NCBI GenBank assembly: GCA_027488395.1
Contig: JAIYBT010000002.1
Coordinates: forward strand, 79,783-143,782
Direction of reading: 5' to 3'
DNA length: 64,000 nt
Source of the DNA: Methylophilaceae bacterium
Lineage (GTDB): Bacteria; Pseudomonadota; Gammaproteobacteria; Burkholderiales; Methylophilaceae
Positions 45,961 to 53,971 of the stretch are shown here, one piece after another. Position numbers and translations under genes: made by a program. Every line of letters begins with the position of its first letter. Position 1 is the stretch's first letter. Under the pieces are notes generated by a model. That model ran no database searches and had not been told where the DNA came from. It saw nothing but the letters and a program-made list of their open reading frames with translations.

Positions 45961-47679
45961 TTAAGAAGCCGCTGCTGTTTGCACGTGCTCAAGTTTTTCA
46001 ATCTCTGGCTGCGATTGCATTTCAAGCTGAATCACTGCTTGCGCAAACAAGATACGCCATTGTGCTGCCAGCGGTCGTGCTTGTGAAATCAGCCCACTGT
46101 GGGTGGCTGATCGCACTTGGGTGTCTTGGGGTAAACCAATTTTGATCAAGCTTGCCGTTAACTGTTGGCTTAATTGCTGCGCGTCTTGCATGGCTGCCGC
46201 ACGATAGGTCGCCTGTGGATCATATTGCCAGTTCACCATGATCAGGTCGCCAAATAGGCCCCACACCCCACTTTGGGTGCCCACCAAAATATCCACTTGA
46301 TTGGGAGCCAGACTGGCCAGTTCAATGTCGCGTCGAATCCGTTTCAGCACGGGTTCGGCCAGTGGTTCACGGCTTTCAATCGTCATCGCCAGTAGTAATA
46401 CTTCTTGGGTCGCACTATCGGCTTTTAAACCAAAGGCTAACCAGCGTTGCAGGGCGCGGTCGGTAGCAAGCGCATAAATTTTAGCAATCCCAAAATAAGA
46501 CACTGCCCAAAAAATAGGACCTGCTAAATCTAAATAGGTGTGGATTAAATTAATCGCTAAGTATGACAACACCAGTAAGCCGATTTGAATGCCTGTGAAT
46601 AAACCATTAAAACGGTCTCGATCCACCTTAAAGTAAAAAGCGAGCGTCGTACACCATAACAGCATAAAGCTCAGTGCGATGTAAGGCAATTTACCACGCC
46701 ATACTTTTAGATAATCTTGATGGATGGTGTTGTCAATGGCGGTGGCTAAGATCTCGACCCCAGGAAACTGCTTGTCCATGGCGGTGGGTTTAATATCAAA
46801 CAGCGCTGGCGCAGTGGAACCAATAATAATAATTTTATCTTTAAATGCGTGCGGATAGCGCTTAGGCTGTGCGCTGGTGAGGTCTTGATAGACGTCACTA
46901 AAGCTTACATATTGATAAGTAAAAGGTTTGCCACGCCAATTCAGCAGCATATCGTTGGGGGTGGCGGTGCTATCAAATTTGAGATGATCCGTCACGCTAA
47001 TGGCCAGCGCGGGGATGGTCCAACCCTGTTCAATATGACGCATTTTATATTGACGTACCACGCCATCATTATCTGGATACACATTGTGCGTGCCGATGTG
47101 ACCTGCTTTCCAAGCCCCTTTAAAGTAAGGTGGAATCGCAGCAAAGGTGGCGTTGAGATTGGCGCCATCCGCATGGGCTAGACCAGGTATTTGAGCGTAG
47201 CGTAATTGACTTTTCGCATCTTGGCTGGCATCAAGCCGTAACAATGGAAAAAAGCAGTGGGCGCATTGGCTAATGACATCATTAAAATACTGGTCGCTGT
47301 CTGGGTTGTAAATATCGGCATCCGAAAACACAATATCAAACACAACGGCTTTGGGTTGTTGTGCTTGCAGCTGCTCGACCAGTTCACCTAACACTTGTCG
47401 CGGCCACGGCCAGCGTCCAAATCCCTCGGCCATGGCAGCGAGACTGGCTTCATTAATATCAACAATGACAATTGAAGGGTCCGCCTTGGGGGTGAGGATG
47501 CGATTTTTCACCATTAAATCAAAAGCCTTGTCGCGCATGTTTTGCCCAACTTGGAACACGCTGGCATCGAGTAATATCAACACACTGAACACCACGGCGA
47601 GGTATAAATAAAAGTTATTTTTAAGTCGACGCGTGAGGCTGGCGAGCCAAAAGCCAAGCTTGAGTTTGAGTTTTAACAC
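45961..47679 (-). CDS. CHASE2 sensor protein without known output domain
   Basis: A 572-residue membrane protein. One membrane segment lies at about 22-42 and a large periplasmic CHASE2 domain from 43 to 328 (VIVDINEASLAAMAEGFGRWPWPR and DKIIIIGSTAPALFDIKPTA are typical). Three further membrane segments follow near 331-350, 360-380 and 384-402. The last 170 residues are cytoplasmic, contain no kinase, cyclase or GGDEF motif I can recognise, and are predicted helical with repeated alanine/glutamine stretches. CHASE2 usually feeds an adenylate cyclase or kinase; here the output is a small unknown domain. First gene of an operon with the SH3 and M48 genes, which suggests sensing of the envelope linked to proteolysis. 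Confidence 0.88.
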   Translation of the reverse strand: MLKLKLKLGFWLASLTRRLKNNFYLYLAVVFSVLILLDASVFQVGQNMRDKAFDLMVKNRILTPKADPSIVIVDINEASLAAMAEGFGRWPWPRQVLGELVEQLQAQQPKAVVFDIVFSDADIYNPDSDQYFNDVISQCAHCFFPLLRLDASQDAKSQLRYAQIPGLAHADGANLNATFAAIPPYFKGAWKAGHIGTHNVYPDNDGVVRQYKMRHIEQGWTIPALAISVTDHLKFDSTATPNDMLLNWRGKPFTYQYVSFSDVYQDLTSAQPKRYPHAFKDKIIIIGSTAPALFDIKPTAMDKQFPGVEILATAIDNTIHQDYLKVWRGKLPYIALSFMLLWCTTLAFYFKVDRDRFNGLFTGIQIGLLVLSYLAINLIHTYLDLAGPIFWAVSYFGIAKIYALATDRALQRWLAFGLKADSATQEVLLLAMTIESREPLAEPVLKRIRRDIELASLAPNQVDILVGTQSGVWGLFGDLIMVNWQYDPQATYRAAAMQDAQQLSQQLTASLIKIGLPQDTQVRSATHSGLISQARPLAAQWRILFAQAVIQLEMQSQPEIEKLEHVQTAAAS

Positions 47680-47802
47680 GGGTTTCCCCCTTTTTTTATC
47701 TACACAGTGTGGTTGACAGACCTGTATGTCCTAGCTGGGTGGTGATCCCCACCAGTGACCGTTAATAGGTTCGCAATCAGGTACTGTGACCCAAATGGGT
47801 CA

Positions 47803-47831
47803 TTGTGGTCAGTAGCCATGCCACGTATTCT
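47803..47831 (+). promoter_or_regulatory. Candidate promoter of the short transcript at 47838-48003
   Basis: TTGTGG (47803-47808) and TATTCT (47826-47831) are separated by 17 bases; a start near 47838 would put the ATG of the small ORF 20 bases downstream. Just upstream a 6 bp hairpin TGACCC/GGGTCA (47787-47802) abuts the -35 and could be an operator. The -35 match is weak. Confidence 0.4.
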
Positions 47832-47857
47832 ATCAATACATTAAAGCCGTGACAGAT

Positions 47858-47944
47858 ATGTTTTCTTCCAACCTAAAAATTTTATGTATTGGCTTAGCCA
47901 TCTTATGTTTGTTTAGTTTGGTAGACGTGTTTGTGATGCGTTGA
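47858..47944 (+). CDS. Possible 28-residue single-span membrane peptide
   Basis: A short frame from ATG 47858 to TGA 47944 encodes MFSSNLKILCIGLAILCLFS followed by eight more residues ending VFVMR. Residues about 8-27 form one hydrophobic span, with a lysine before it and an arginine at the end, a layout typical of small inner-membrane proteins and type I toxin peptides. The frame is followed 30 bases later by a strong terminator (47974-48003), and no other plus-strand gene lies within 3 kb upstream for that terminator to serve. No clear Shine-Dalgarno sequence is seen, so the transcript could also be a non-coding RNA. No family recognised. Confidence 0.45.
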   Translation: MFSSNLKILCIGLAILCLFSLVDVFVMR

Positions 47945-47973
47945 GTGTGTTGTGTGTCAGATAGAGTCTCTTT

Positions 47974-48003
47974 AAAGCTCCGCTTCGGCGGGGCTTTTTT
48001 TTT
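47974..48003 (+). terminator. Strong intrinsic terminator upstream of rmuC
   Basis: AAAGCTCCGC-TTCG-GCGGGGCTTT forms a 10 bp stem (one G-T pair) capped by a stable TTCG tetraloop and followed by T to 48003. It lies only 53 bases before the rmuC start and points the same way, so it must end a transcript that begins in the 300 bases upstream, most likely the short gene at 47838. Confidence 0.92.
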
Positions 48004-48044
48004 CGTTCGCAAAGCAGAACTGCATCCTGCTACAGCCCATCCGC

Positions 48045-48050
48045 TATAAT
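48045..48050 (+). promoter_or_regulatory. -10 box of rmuC, six bases before the start codon
   Basis: A perfect TATAAT is followed by GTAAGG and then ATG at 48057. Transcription from this box would begin at or next to the A of the start codon, giving a leaderless mRNA. No good -35 hexamer is seen at the expected distance. Confidence 0.6.
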
Positions 48051-48056
48051 GTAAGG

Positions 48057-49391
48057 ATGATGCTCGCATGGATACAACTTATTTTATTGGTCGGTTTATG
48101 GCTGTTTGTGCTGTGGCAATGGCGTCAGCGTACCCAGCAACCGACTGAACTTTTGTTATTGCAATCGCTGGAAGAAAAACACCGTGCCATGTTGCGTGAT
48201 TTAAACGAGGCGTTGAATAGCTTGGGCGATCGGTTAACGCTGATGAGTGGTGAACAACAGGATCGTTTACGCTTACAAATCACGCAGGAATTGGGTGCCA
48301 CCCGCGATGCCATGCAAGCCTTGCAAGTCGCACAGCGTGACCATTTGTCGCAATCGAGCGAACAACTAACCCTCAACTTACGTCAAGGTTTATCCGAGCA
48401 AGGCTTAGCGCAACAAACCATGTTGCAGTCTGCGTTACAGACCACTACATTGAGCTTAACGCAAAGTATTGAAGTCCTCACTAAAGTGGTCGATGGGCGT
48501 CTTGAGGAGATGAGTGGCAAAGTGTCTGAACGGCTAGAAGAAGGGTTCAAAAAAACCAACGAAACCTTTGTCAGCGTGATGGCGCGCTTGGCTACCATCG
48601 ATGAAGCGCAGAAAAAAATTGATGGCCTGAGCACCAATATGGTCAGTTTGCAGGAGTTACTGGGCGATAAACGTAGCCGCGGTGCATTTGGTGAAGTGCA
48701 ACTGGAAGGCTTGGTCCGCAATGTGTTGCCACCCAATAGTTACGCCATGCAGCATACCTTGAGTAACGGTACACGCGTCGATTGCGCTTTGTTTTTACCC
48801 GAACCCACTGGCATGGTCGCGGTGGATAGTAAATTTCCCTTGGAAAATTACCACCGCATGTACGATCGCACCCTAAGCGAAGGTATGCAAGCGCAAGCCG
48901 CCAAGCAATTCAAAGCTGACCTCAAAAAGCACATTGATGACATCAGTCTAAAATACATCATCGGCAACGAAACCTCGGATGGTGCAGTGATGTTTATTCC
49001 TGCCGAAGCAGTATTTGCTGAAATTCATGCGTATCAGCCCGAAGTGGTCGAGTATGCCATGCAAAAACGGGTGTGGTTAGTCTCGCCGACAACCCTGATG
49101 GCGGTCTTAAACACCGCGCGTGCAGTGTTAAAAGATGTAGAAATGCGCAAACAAGTGCATATCATCAAAGATGAGCTCGGTAAACTCAGCAAAGATTTTG
49201 AACGGTTTGATACGCGCATGAAAAAGTTGGCTGATAATATCCGTCAAGCCCATGAACATGCGCAAGATGTGCACATTAGTAGTCAAAAAATCTCGAGAAG
49301 ATTTGCCCAGATTGAAAAAGTCGAGTTACAAACGCCTATCGCGCTAGATGCGCTAGACATGTTGGAAGACGCTGATGATGTGCCTTCTTAA
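48057..49391 (+). CDS. rmuC: DNA recombination protein RmuC
   Basis: A 444-residue protein anchored by one N-terminal membrane segment (WIQLILLVGLWLFVLW, residues 5-20). About 130 residues of coiled coil rich in glutamine and leucine follow. The RmuC domain comes next, with SRGAFGEVQLEGLVRNVLPP, FLPEPTGMVAVDSKFPLENY and VMFIPAEAVFAEIHAYQPEV; the acidic residues and the K of DSKFP fit the nuclease-like fold. RmuC limits inversion between short repeats in E. coli. Start: ATG 48057 or the adjacent ATG 48060. Both lie right behind a TATAAT box, suggesting leaderless translation. Confidence 0.94.
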   Translation: MMLAWIQLILLVGLWLFVLWQWRQRTQQPTELLLLQSLEEKHRAMLRDLNEALNSLGDRLTLMSGEQQDRLRLQITQELGATRDAMQALQVAQRDHLSQSSEQLTLNLRQGLSEQGLAQQTMLQSALQTTTLSLTQSIEVLTKVVDGRLEEMSGKVSERLEEGFKKTNETFVSVMARLATIDEAQKKIDGLSTNMVSLQELLGDKRSRGAFGEVQLEGLVRNVLPPNSYAMQHTLSNGTRVDCALFLPEPTGMVAVDSKFPLENYHRMYDRTLSEGMQAQAAKQFKADLKKHIDDISLKYIIGNETSDGAVMFIPAEAVFAEIHAYQPEVVEYAMQKRVWLVSPTTLMAVLNTARAVLKDVEMRKQVHIIKDELGKLSKDFERFDTRMKKLADNIRQAHEHAQDVHISSQKISRRFAQIEKVELQTPIALDALDMLEDADDVPS

Positions 49392-49436
49392 CGCCGCCTA
49401 GCCATTGCGCTCAATTCTCCTCACAAAAGAAAACCT

Positions 49437-49694
49437 ATGAAGATTACCGTTTTATACTTTGCCCGCATTAAAGAAGTGGTGAACTATTCCTCCGAAATCG
49501 TGGAGCTGCCAGCGCAAGTGGAAACCATCATTGCTTTAAAAGCCTGGCTGGCCAAGCGCGGTGAGGTTTGGCAACAGTTGTTTCATGGCAGTGGGGTGGT
49601 ACGAGCGGCGATCAATCATGCCTTAGTGGATGATATGGCCACGTTTGAAGAGGATGATGAAGTTGCATTTTTTCCACCAGTGACTGGGGGTTAG
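49437..49694 (+). CDS. moaD: Molybdopterin synthase sulfur carrier subunit
   Basis: Ubiquitin-like sulfur carrier of molybdenum cofactor synthesis. The 85-residue protein has the beta-grasp pattern from ITVLYFARIKEVVNYSSE to the end and closes in PPVTGG, with the C-terminal di-glycine that is thiocarboxylated. Length is normal (E. coli 81). moaE begins one base after its stop, so the two subunits are co-translated. Other moa genes are not in the window. Confidence 0.95.
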   Translation: MKITVLYFARIKEVVNYSSEIVELPAQVETIIALKAWLAKRGEVWQQLFHGSGVVRAAINHALVDDMATFEEDDEVAFFPPVTGG

Positions 49695-49695
49695 G

Positions 49696-50157
49696 GTGAG
49701 ACGCGTCCTGGTACAAGCCGCAGATTTTTCCTATGCGGATGAAATGCAAACAATCCAGCAAGCCTGTCCGCAAGCAGGGGCCATCACCAGTTTTGTCGGT
49801 CTGGTGCGTGATCAGGTGGGGGAGGCGCGCTTGTCGCAGATGGTGATAGAACATTATCCTGGCATGACCGAGAAGGCCTTGCATGCGATTGTGGAACAGG
49901 CCAACGTGCGCTGGCCGCTCTTGGGCGTCACTTTGATTCATCGCACAGGCGTATTGCCCGCGAACGCGCAGATTGTATTAGTGATGACGGCCAGTTTGCA
50001 TCGGCAAGCGGCGTTTGATGCTTGTGCGTTCATCATGGACTATTTGAAAACAGAGGCGCCGTTTTGGAAAAAAGAGATCGGCGAATTTGGTGAGCATTGG
50101 GTCGAAGCGCGCGCCAGTGATGAAACCGCCAAACAACAATGGAATCAGCCACAATGA
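49696..50157 (+). CDS. moaE: Molybdopterin synthase catalytic subunit
   Basis: Catalytic subunit that, with MoaD, inserts two sulfurs into precursor Z to give molybdopterin. The 153-residue protein contains GAITSFVGLVRDQ near residues 33-45, EHYPGMTEKALHAIVEQA, VTLIHRTGVLPANAQIVLV, and the C-terminal active-site stretch DYLKTEAPFWKKEIGEFGEH with the conserved lysines. The GTG at 49696 is the start, two bases beyond the moaD stop. Its stop overlaps the Lon-like gene by four bases. Confidence 0.95.
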   Translation: MRRVLVQAADFSYADEMQTIQQACPQAGAITSFVGLVRDQVGEARLSQMVIEHYPGMTEKALHAIVEQANVRWPLLGVTLIHRTGVLPANAQIVLVMTASLHRQAAFDACAFIMDYLKTEAPFWKKEIGEFGEHWVEARASDETAKQQWNQPQ

Positions 50158-52322
50158 TGCATGTATTAACCCCTGAAGAAATTACGGTCGCCCACGCATT
50201 GACGCCGCGGCCGTTTGCATCGACCGATGCCTTACTGGATGAGGCAGCAATCACGCTAGAAGCGTATGGATGGCAGCTACAACCTGAAGCCCAAAAAACC
50301 TTAATGATGGGATTATCGATTCAACAAGCAGGTTGTAATGTGTTGGTGTTAGGTACACCAGGCTCAGGGCGCGCTTGTTTAACCTTGTCTGCGATGAAAA
50401 AAGCAGCCAGCCAAGGCATTGATAGTCATTTATCAGATTTGGTAGCGGTGTACGATTTTACGCATCAATCCTGCGCCCATTACCTCAAACTGCCGGTAGG
50501 GTTGGGCGCGCAATTGCGGCAGGCGATGGAAGCCTTTATCAAAGCGCTGGTCGCGCAAATGCCGCACTGGGTGGACAGCCATGGCCAAGTCAATCTGAGT
50601 CAAGCGGAGCAATGGTGTGAAAGCAGAGTAGAGGCGTTGCGCAATTTACTCAGTAGTGCAAAGCTGTCGCCGTTTTTGAATCAAATCACGCCAGAGTTAT
50701 TAGCGTTTTTACAAGCATGGCAACAGGCAGGCACTGATAACGATAGCCCAATGACAGAGGGCTTAATTAACGAGGGGTTTTTGTCGCGCTTTCGCGTGAA
50801 TGTGTTGGTAGATCAACGGGTTAACCTGATGCATGATCTCAAAAAACCTGTAATTGAGGAAAAAGATCCTGGTTTTGCATCGTTATTTGGCATGCTGGAA
50901 AATAGCCCAAACGAGAGCGCTGCCATGCCTGATTTTTTACGCTTACGTGCTGGCAGTTTGCATCAAGCCGATGGCGGCATGCTGTTGTTACACTTACGTG
51001 ATTTGATGCAAGACGAAAGCAATGGCAGCACGCTATTAGAAAAGCTCTATCGTTTAATGCGCAACCGCGAAATCCAGATTGAAGATTGGTCAAGTCATGC
51101 CCAGCAAGGGGCGGGAGGCAATCGCCATGGGGCGCTGCCAATACAGGTTAAATTGGTAATGATTGCCAGTCGCGAGGATTATTACGATTGCTTAGAGGCG
51201 CAACCTGATTTCTTTGATTTTTTTCCAATTAAAGTCGAGTTTGAAGATCGGGTCTCTGCGAGTGAAGACAATTTTGCATCGTTGGCGGGGTATCTTGCCC
51301 GTCTATGTCAGCAACAACAACTCACGCATTTTGATGCAGAGTCCGTGAATGTACTGCTGCAATTTATGCATCGGTTGGAGGAAGATCAAACACGGTTAAG
51401 CACCCGCTTTTCGCATCTGGATCAATTGGTGCTGGAAAGTGTGGCGGTGGCCGCTGATGCGCCGCTGGTAACGCAGGCACATGTTAAACAAGCCTTGTCT
51501 GCACGTTTATTACGACAACAGTTTTTTGAAACACAGATCCGTGATTCGATTATTGATAATGAATTGTTGATCCAAGTCCATGGTCACGTGGTGGGGCAGG
51601 TCAACGGACTCACACATATTGAGTTAGGTGATGCAAGTTTTGGCTCACCGATCCGGATTACCGCACGTTGTTACCCAGGCCGCAGTGGCGTGATTAACAT
51701 AGACCGCGAAGTCAATATGAGTGGTCCCAATCATGACAAAGGCATTTATATTTTACAAAATTGGCTCAGTGCAAGTTTTTGGGCACTCGCCCCATTGAGT
51801 TTAAACGCCTCATTGGTGTTTGAGCAGGAATACAATGGCGTCGAAGGTGATTCTGCTTCATGTGCAGAGTTGTTCGCGTTATTGTCGGCGCTCACGGATT
51901 TACCAATAAAACAAGGCATGGCGGTGACCGGGGCCTTGAATCAGTTTGGCGAAGTGATGCCCATTGGCGGCGTCAACGAAAAAATTGAAGGTTATTTTAG
52001 AGTGTGTCAGGCCTTGGGCTTAAACGGTGAACAAGGGGTGATTATTCCCAAACGTAATCAGCGCCATTTGGTTCTGGATGATAGCGTGGTGCAGGCCGTT
52101 GCCCAAGGCATGTTTAAAATTATTGCAATTGATCATGTGCTGGAAGGTATTGCGCATTTAACAGGGATTGATGCTGGCGTGCAAGCTGCGGATGGTACCT
52201 ATGCAGGGGATAGTTTAATGGCCCGTGCGCAAGCCATCTTAGCCAGTTATCGTCACACCTTAGAACGTAACCAAGCACGCCTGAGCGATGCGCAACAGCC
52301 GCGAGACAGCGCGCACCTTTAA
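50154..52322 (+). CDS. Lon-like ATP-dependent protease (LonB/YcbZ group)
   Basis: A 722-residue AAA protease with an S16 proteolytic domain. Serine 567 in EGDSAS and lysine 610 in GVNEKIEGYF form the dyad, 43 residues apart as in E. coli Lon (679/722). The Walker A loop near residues 67-73 reads GTPGSGR: the usual lysine is arginine, which also occurs in other members of this AAA_32 group, so it need not mean loss of function. The N-terminal Lon substrate domain is absent and a long helical insertion sits within the ATPase part. The start overlaps moaE (ATGA), an unusual pairing with molybdopterin synthase that may be chance. Confidence 0.88.
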   Translation: MMHVLTPEEITVAHALTPRPFASTDALLDEAAITLEAYGWQLQPEAQKTLMMGLSIQQAGCNVLVLGTPGSGRACLTLSAMKKAASQGIDSHLSDLVAVYDFTHQSCAHYLKLPVGLGAQLRQAMEAFIKALVAQMPHWVDSHGQVNLSQAEQWCESRVEALRNLLSSAKLSPFLNQITPELLAFLQAWQQAGTDNDSPMTEGLINEGFLSRFRVNVLVDQRVNLMHDLKKPVIEEKDPGFASLFGMLENSPNESAAMPDFLRLRAGSLHQADGGMLLLHLRDLMQDESNGSTLLEKLYRLMRNREIQIEDWSSHAQQGAGGNRHGALPIQVKLVMIASREDYYDCLEAQPDFFDFFPIKVEFEDRVSASEDNFASLAGYLARLCQQQQLTHFDAESVNVLLQFMHRLEEDQTRLSTRFSHLDQLVLESVAVAADAPLVTQAHVKQALSARLLRQQFFETQIRDSIIDNELLIQVHGHVVGQVNGLTHIELGDASFGSPIRITARCYPGRSGVINIDREVNMSGPNHDKGIYILQNWLSASFWALAPLSLNASLVFEQEYNGVEGDSASCAELFALLSALTDLPIKQGMAVTGALNQFGEVMPIGGVNEKIEGYFRVCQALGLNGEQGVIIPKRNQRHLVLDDSVVQAVAQGMFKIIAIDHVLEGIAHLTGIDAGVQAADGTYAGDSLMARAQAILASYRHTLERNQARLSDAQQPRDSAHL

Positions 52323-52344
52323 TTACTTCGCTAGAAACTTATTT

Positions 52345-52755
52345 ATGGCAAAACCACAGCATTCCACCGCAGATGAAGACCATGACAGTTGTCGACTTGA
52401 TAAATGGTTATGGGCAGCCCGTTTTTTTAAAACACGTAGCCTAGCCGCGGATGCGGTCGATGCTGGCAAAGTCAGAATCAACGGTGATCGCGCAAAAAAT
52501 GCTAGAGATATGCGTATCGGCATGTTGGTCAGCATCAAAAACAAAGACATGCAGTTAGAAGTGGAAGTGACTGGCTTGAGTAATGTGAGGCGTGGTGCAC
52601 CAGAGGCCGCATTGTTATATCGTGAAACAGAGGCGAGCTTGCAACTGCGAGCACAGCTGGCCACGGTCGGCGAAACCGCCAGCCGCGACCGTGGCATGGG
52701 TCGGCCCACCAAGCGTCAAATGCGTGATATTCAGCGGTTTACGGGACGAGACTAA
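52345..52755 (+). CDS. hslR: Heat shock protein 15 (S4 domain)
   Basis: RNA-binding protein that rescues 50S subunits carrying a stalled peptidyl-tRNA after heat stress. From ATG 52345 the product has 136 residues (E. coli Hsp15, 133). The S4 domain is RLDKWLWAARFFKTRSLAAD near residues 17-36, then GKVRINGDRAKNARD, and the tail is basic with RGMGRPTKRQMRDIQR. The frame continues upstream to 52288 within the Lon-like gene but without family similarity. It starts 22 bases after the Lon-like stop, so both protein-quality genes could share a transcript. The tandem repeat at 52759 follows at once. Confidence 0.92.
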   Translation: MAKPQHSTADEDHDSCRLDKWLWAARFFKTRSLAADAVDAGKVRINGDRAKNARDMRIGMLVSIKNKDMQLEVEVTGLSNVRRGAPEAALLYRETEASLQLRAQLATVGETASRDRGMGRPTKRQMRDIQRFTGRD

Positions 52756-52758
52756 ACG

Positions 52759-52880
52759 TTAGGTTTAACTAGGTCCTTAAGTTCAACTAGACCCTAATTT
52801 TAACTAGAACCTAGGTTTAACAAGGTCCTAAGTCTAACTAGGTCCTAGATTAAACAAGAATTTAGGTTAAACAACATCCC
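52759..52880. repeat. Degenerate 17-18 bp tandem repeat, seven copies
   Basis: Seven imperfect head-to-tail copies fill 122 bases of the convergent gap between hslR and the EpsA-like gene. A consensus is TTAGGTTTAACTAGGTCC; units start at 52759, 52777, 52795, 52812, 52829, 52846 and 52864 and are 17 or 18 bases long. The core TTTAACTAG and the end GGTCC are the best kept positions; the last two units are the most diverged (AAACAAGAATTT, AAACAACATCCC). There are no unique spacers, no coding frame, and no clear hairpin at unit scale. It could be a protein-binding array, a Rho-type transcription stop or slipped-strand junk. Confidence 0.85.
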
Positions 52881-52905
52881 ATTTGAATCGAGACTCTGTG
52901 TTTAA

Positions 52906-53679
52906 TTAGTTGGTGGATGGCCTACCCACGTGCCCTGTTTTAGCCACTGCTTGCGCGCGGCAGGAGACATCTAACTTTTGAAAAATGCGTTTTAAGTGAT
53001 TTTTCACAGTGTTGGCACTGATATTTAAGATGATGCCAATTTCAAGATTGGTTTTGCCGCTACGTACCCAATGCAAAATTTCCTGTTCGCGTTCTGATAG
53101 CGCGCCAAAACTCATTGCATCTAATAAAAATTCATCTTTAGTGGGTAGCTCCAGATGGGCAATGCGGCGAATCGCCGCATCCAGATGTGGCATGACCATG
53201 CCCAGTAATGCTAATGGCGCATCAAAGTCACGGGTGTGATCAAAAAAGACATAAATACAATCTGCTTTACCACGGGTATCGCGTACGCCATACACCAACA
53301 ATGAATGCATTTTCATCAGTTGATGGGTAAACGCATTCGGCGATTGTGCATGCATGCCGCTGGCGTCAAAATGGTTGATGACAAACCATTTTTCGTCTTG
53401 CTCTAGCCAACGTTTGTATAAATTACACATCAAATAATTCACAATCGCTGAATCCTCCAATAACCGCACGGTTGAAAGTTCAGGTGCTTGTGCGCAGACG
53501 TCAAACTGCAATTGACCGGTGGAAAAATCGCCCCACGCGGATAACAACACCTCATGCCGCATGAGCGGATAAAAGTCTTGGCGCAGCCATTGATAGAGTT
53601 GTAGATGGGATTGAATGGCGTGTGATTTATGCATGGCATTGACAAGGCCATTCCATGATTTTTGTTGTTCTGCCAACAT
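52906..53679 (-). CDS. LuxR-type regulator, EpsA-like
   Basis: A 257-residue regulator with a C-terminal LuxR helix-turn-helix: GALSEREQEILHWVRSGKTN and ISANTVKNHLKRIFQKLDV near residues 185-230. The 180-residue N-terminal region is of the type seen in the EpsA regulators of exopolysaccharide and PEP-CTERM loci in betaproteobacteria; HQLMKMHSLLVYGVRDTRG and DFDAPLALLGMVMPHLDAA are characteristic in my judgement. No exopolysaccharide or exosortase gene is in the window, so it is an orphan here. Start ATG 53679 has AAAGGAAG upstream. Runs towards the tandem repeat at 52759. Confidence 0.8.
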   Translation of the reverse strand: MLAEQQKSWNGLVNAMHKSHAIQSHLQLYQWLRQDFYPLMRHEVLLSAWGDFSTGQLQFDVCAQAPELSTVRLLEDSAIVNYLMCNLYKRWLEQDEKWFVINHFDASGMHAQSPNAFTHQLMKMHSLLVYGVRDTRGKADCIYVFFDHTRDFDAPLALLGMVMPHLDAAIRRIAHLELPTKDEFLLDAMSFGALSEREQEILHWVRSGKTNLEIGIILNISANTVKNHLKRIFQKLDVSCRAQAVAKTGHVGRPSTN

Positions 53680-53971
53680 AATGCTTCCTTTGGGTTTGTA
53701 GGCAATCACATGCGTGCCCACATCACTTAATGATCATTGTTGTTTACGGCTAAATTGCCGTTGGCTTTAGTGCTGTTAAAAATATTTGATCAGTGACAAC
53801 CATCCAGCAAAGTATTGGTCACAAAGAAAGTTATTGTTATTAGGCATAGTCAGCATTGCTTTACGGAGTGCAGTTGAAGCATCCTACGCATCTGGGCTGG
53901 CTGCACGATACAATGGCTACATCGCCCCATGCGGGTGTCAACGCGTTCACAATCAATGATAGGTAAAAGTG
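53680..53971. other. Divergent intergenic region, EpsA-like gene / small membrane protein
   Basis: About 290 bases with no gene seen. A small hairpin ACGGC-TAAATT-GCCGT lies at 53745-53760, and a partial inverted repeat of GTGAC/GTCAC around 53793-53822 could be an operator. Promoters for both directions must be here but none stands out. Confidence 0.4.

Noticed and set aside
47833..48069. A 78-residue minus-strand frame across the rmuC upstream region
   Set aside because: It runs antisense through the strong terminator (poly-A read as lysines) and the rmuC start, has low-complexity composition and no ribosome binding site. The plus-strand short gene is the better explanation.
52759..52880. 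CRISPR array
   Set aside because: Repeats are directly adjacent without unique spacers, too degenerate, and there are no cas genes.
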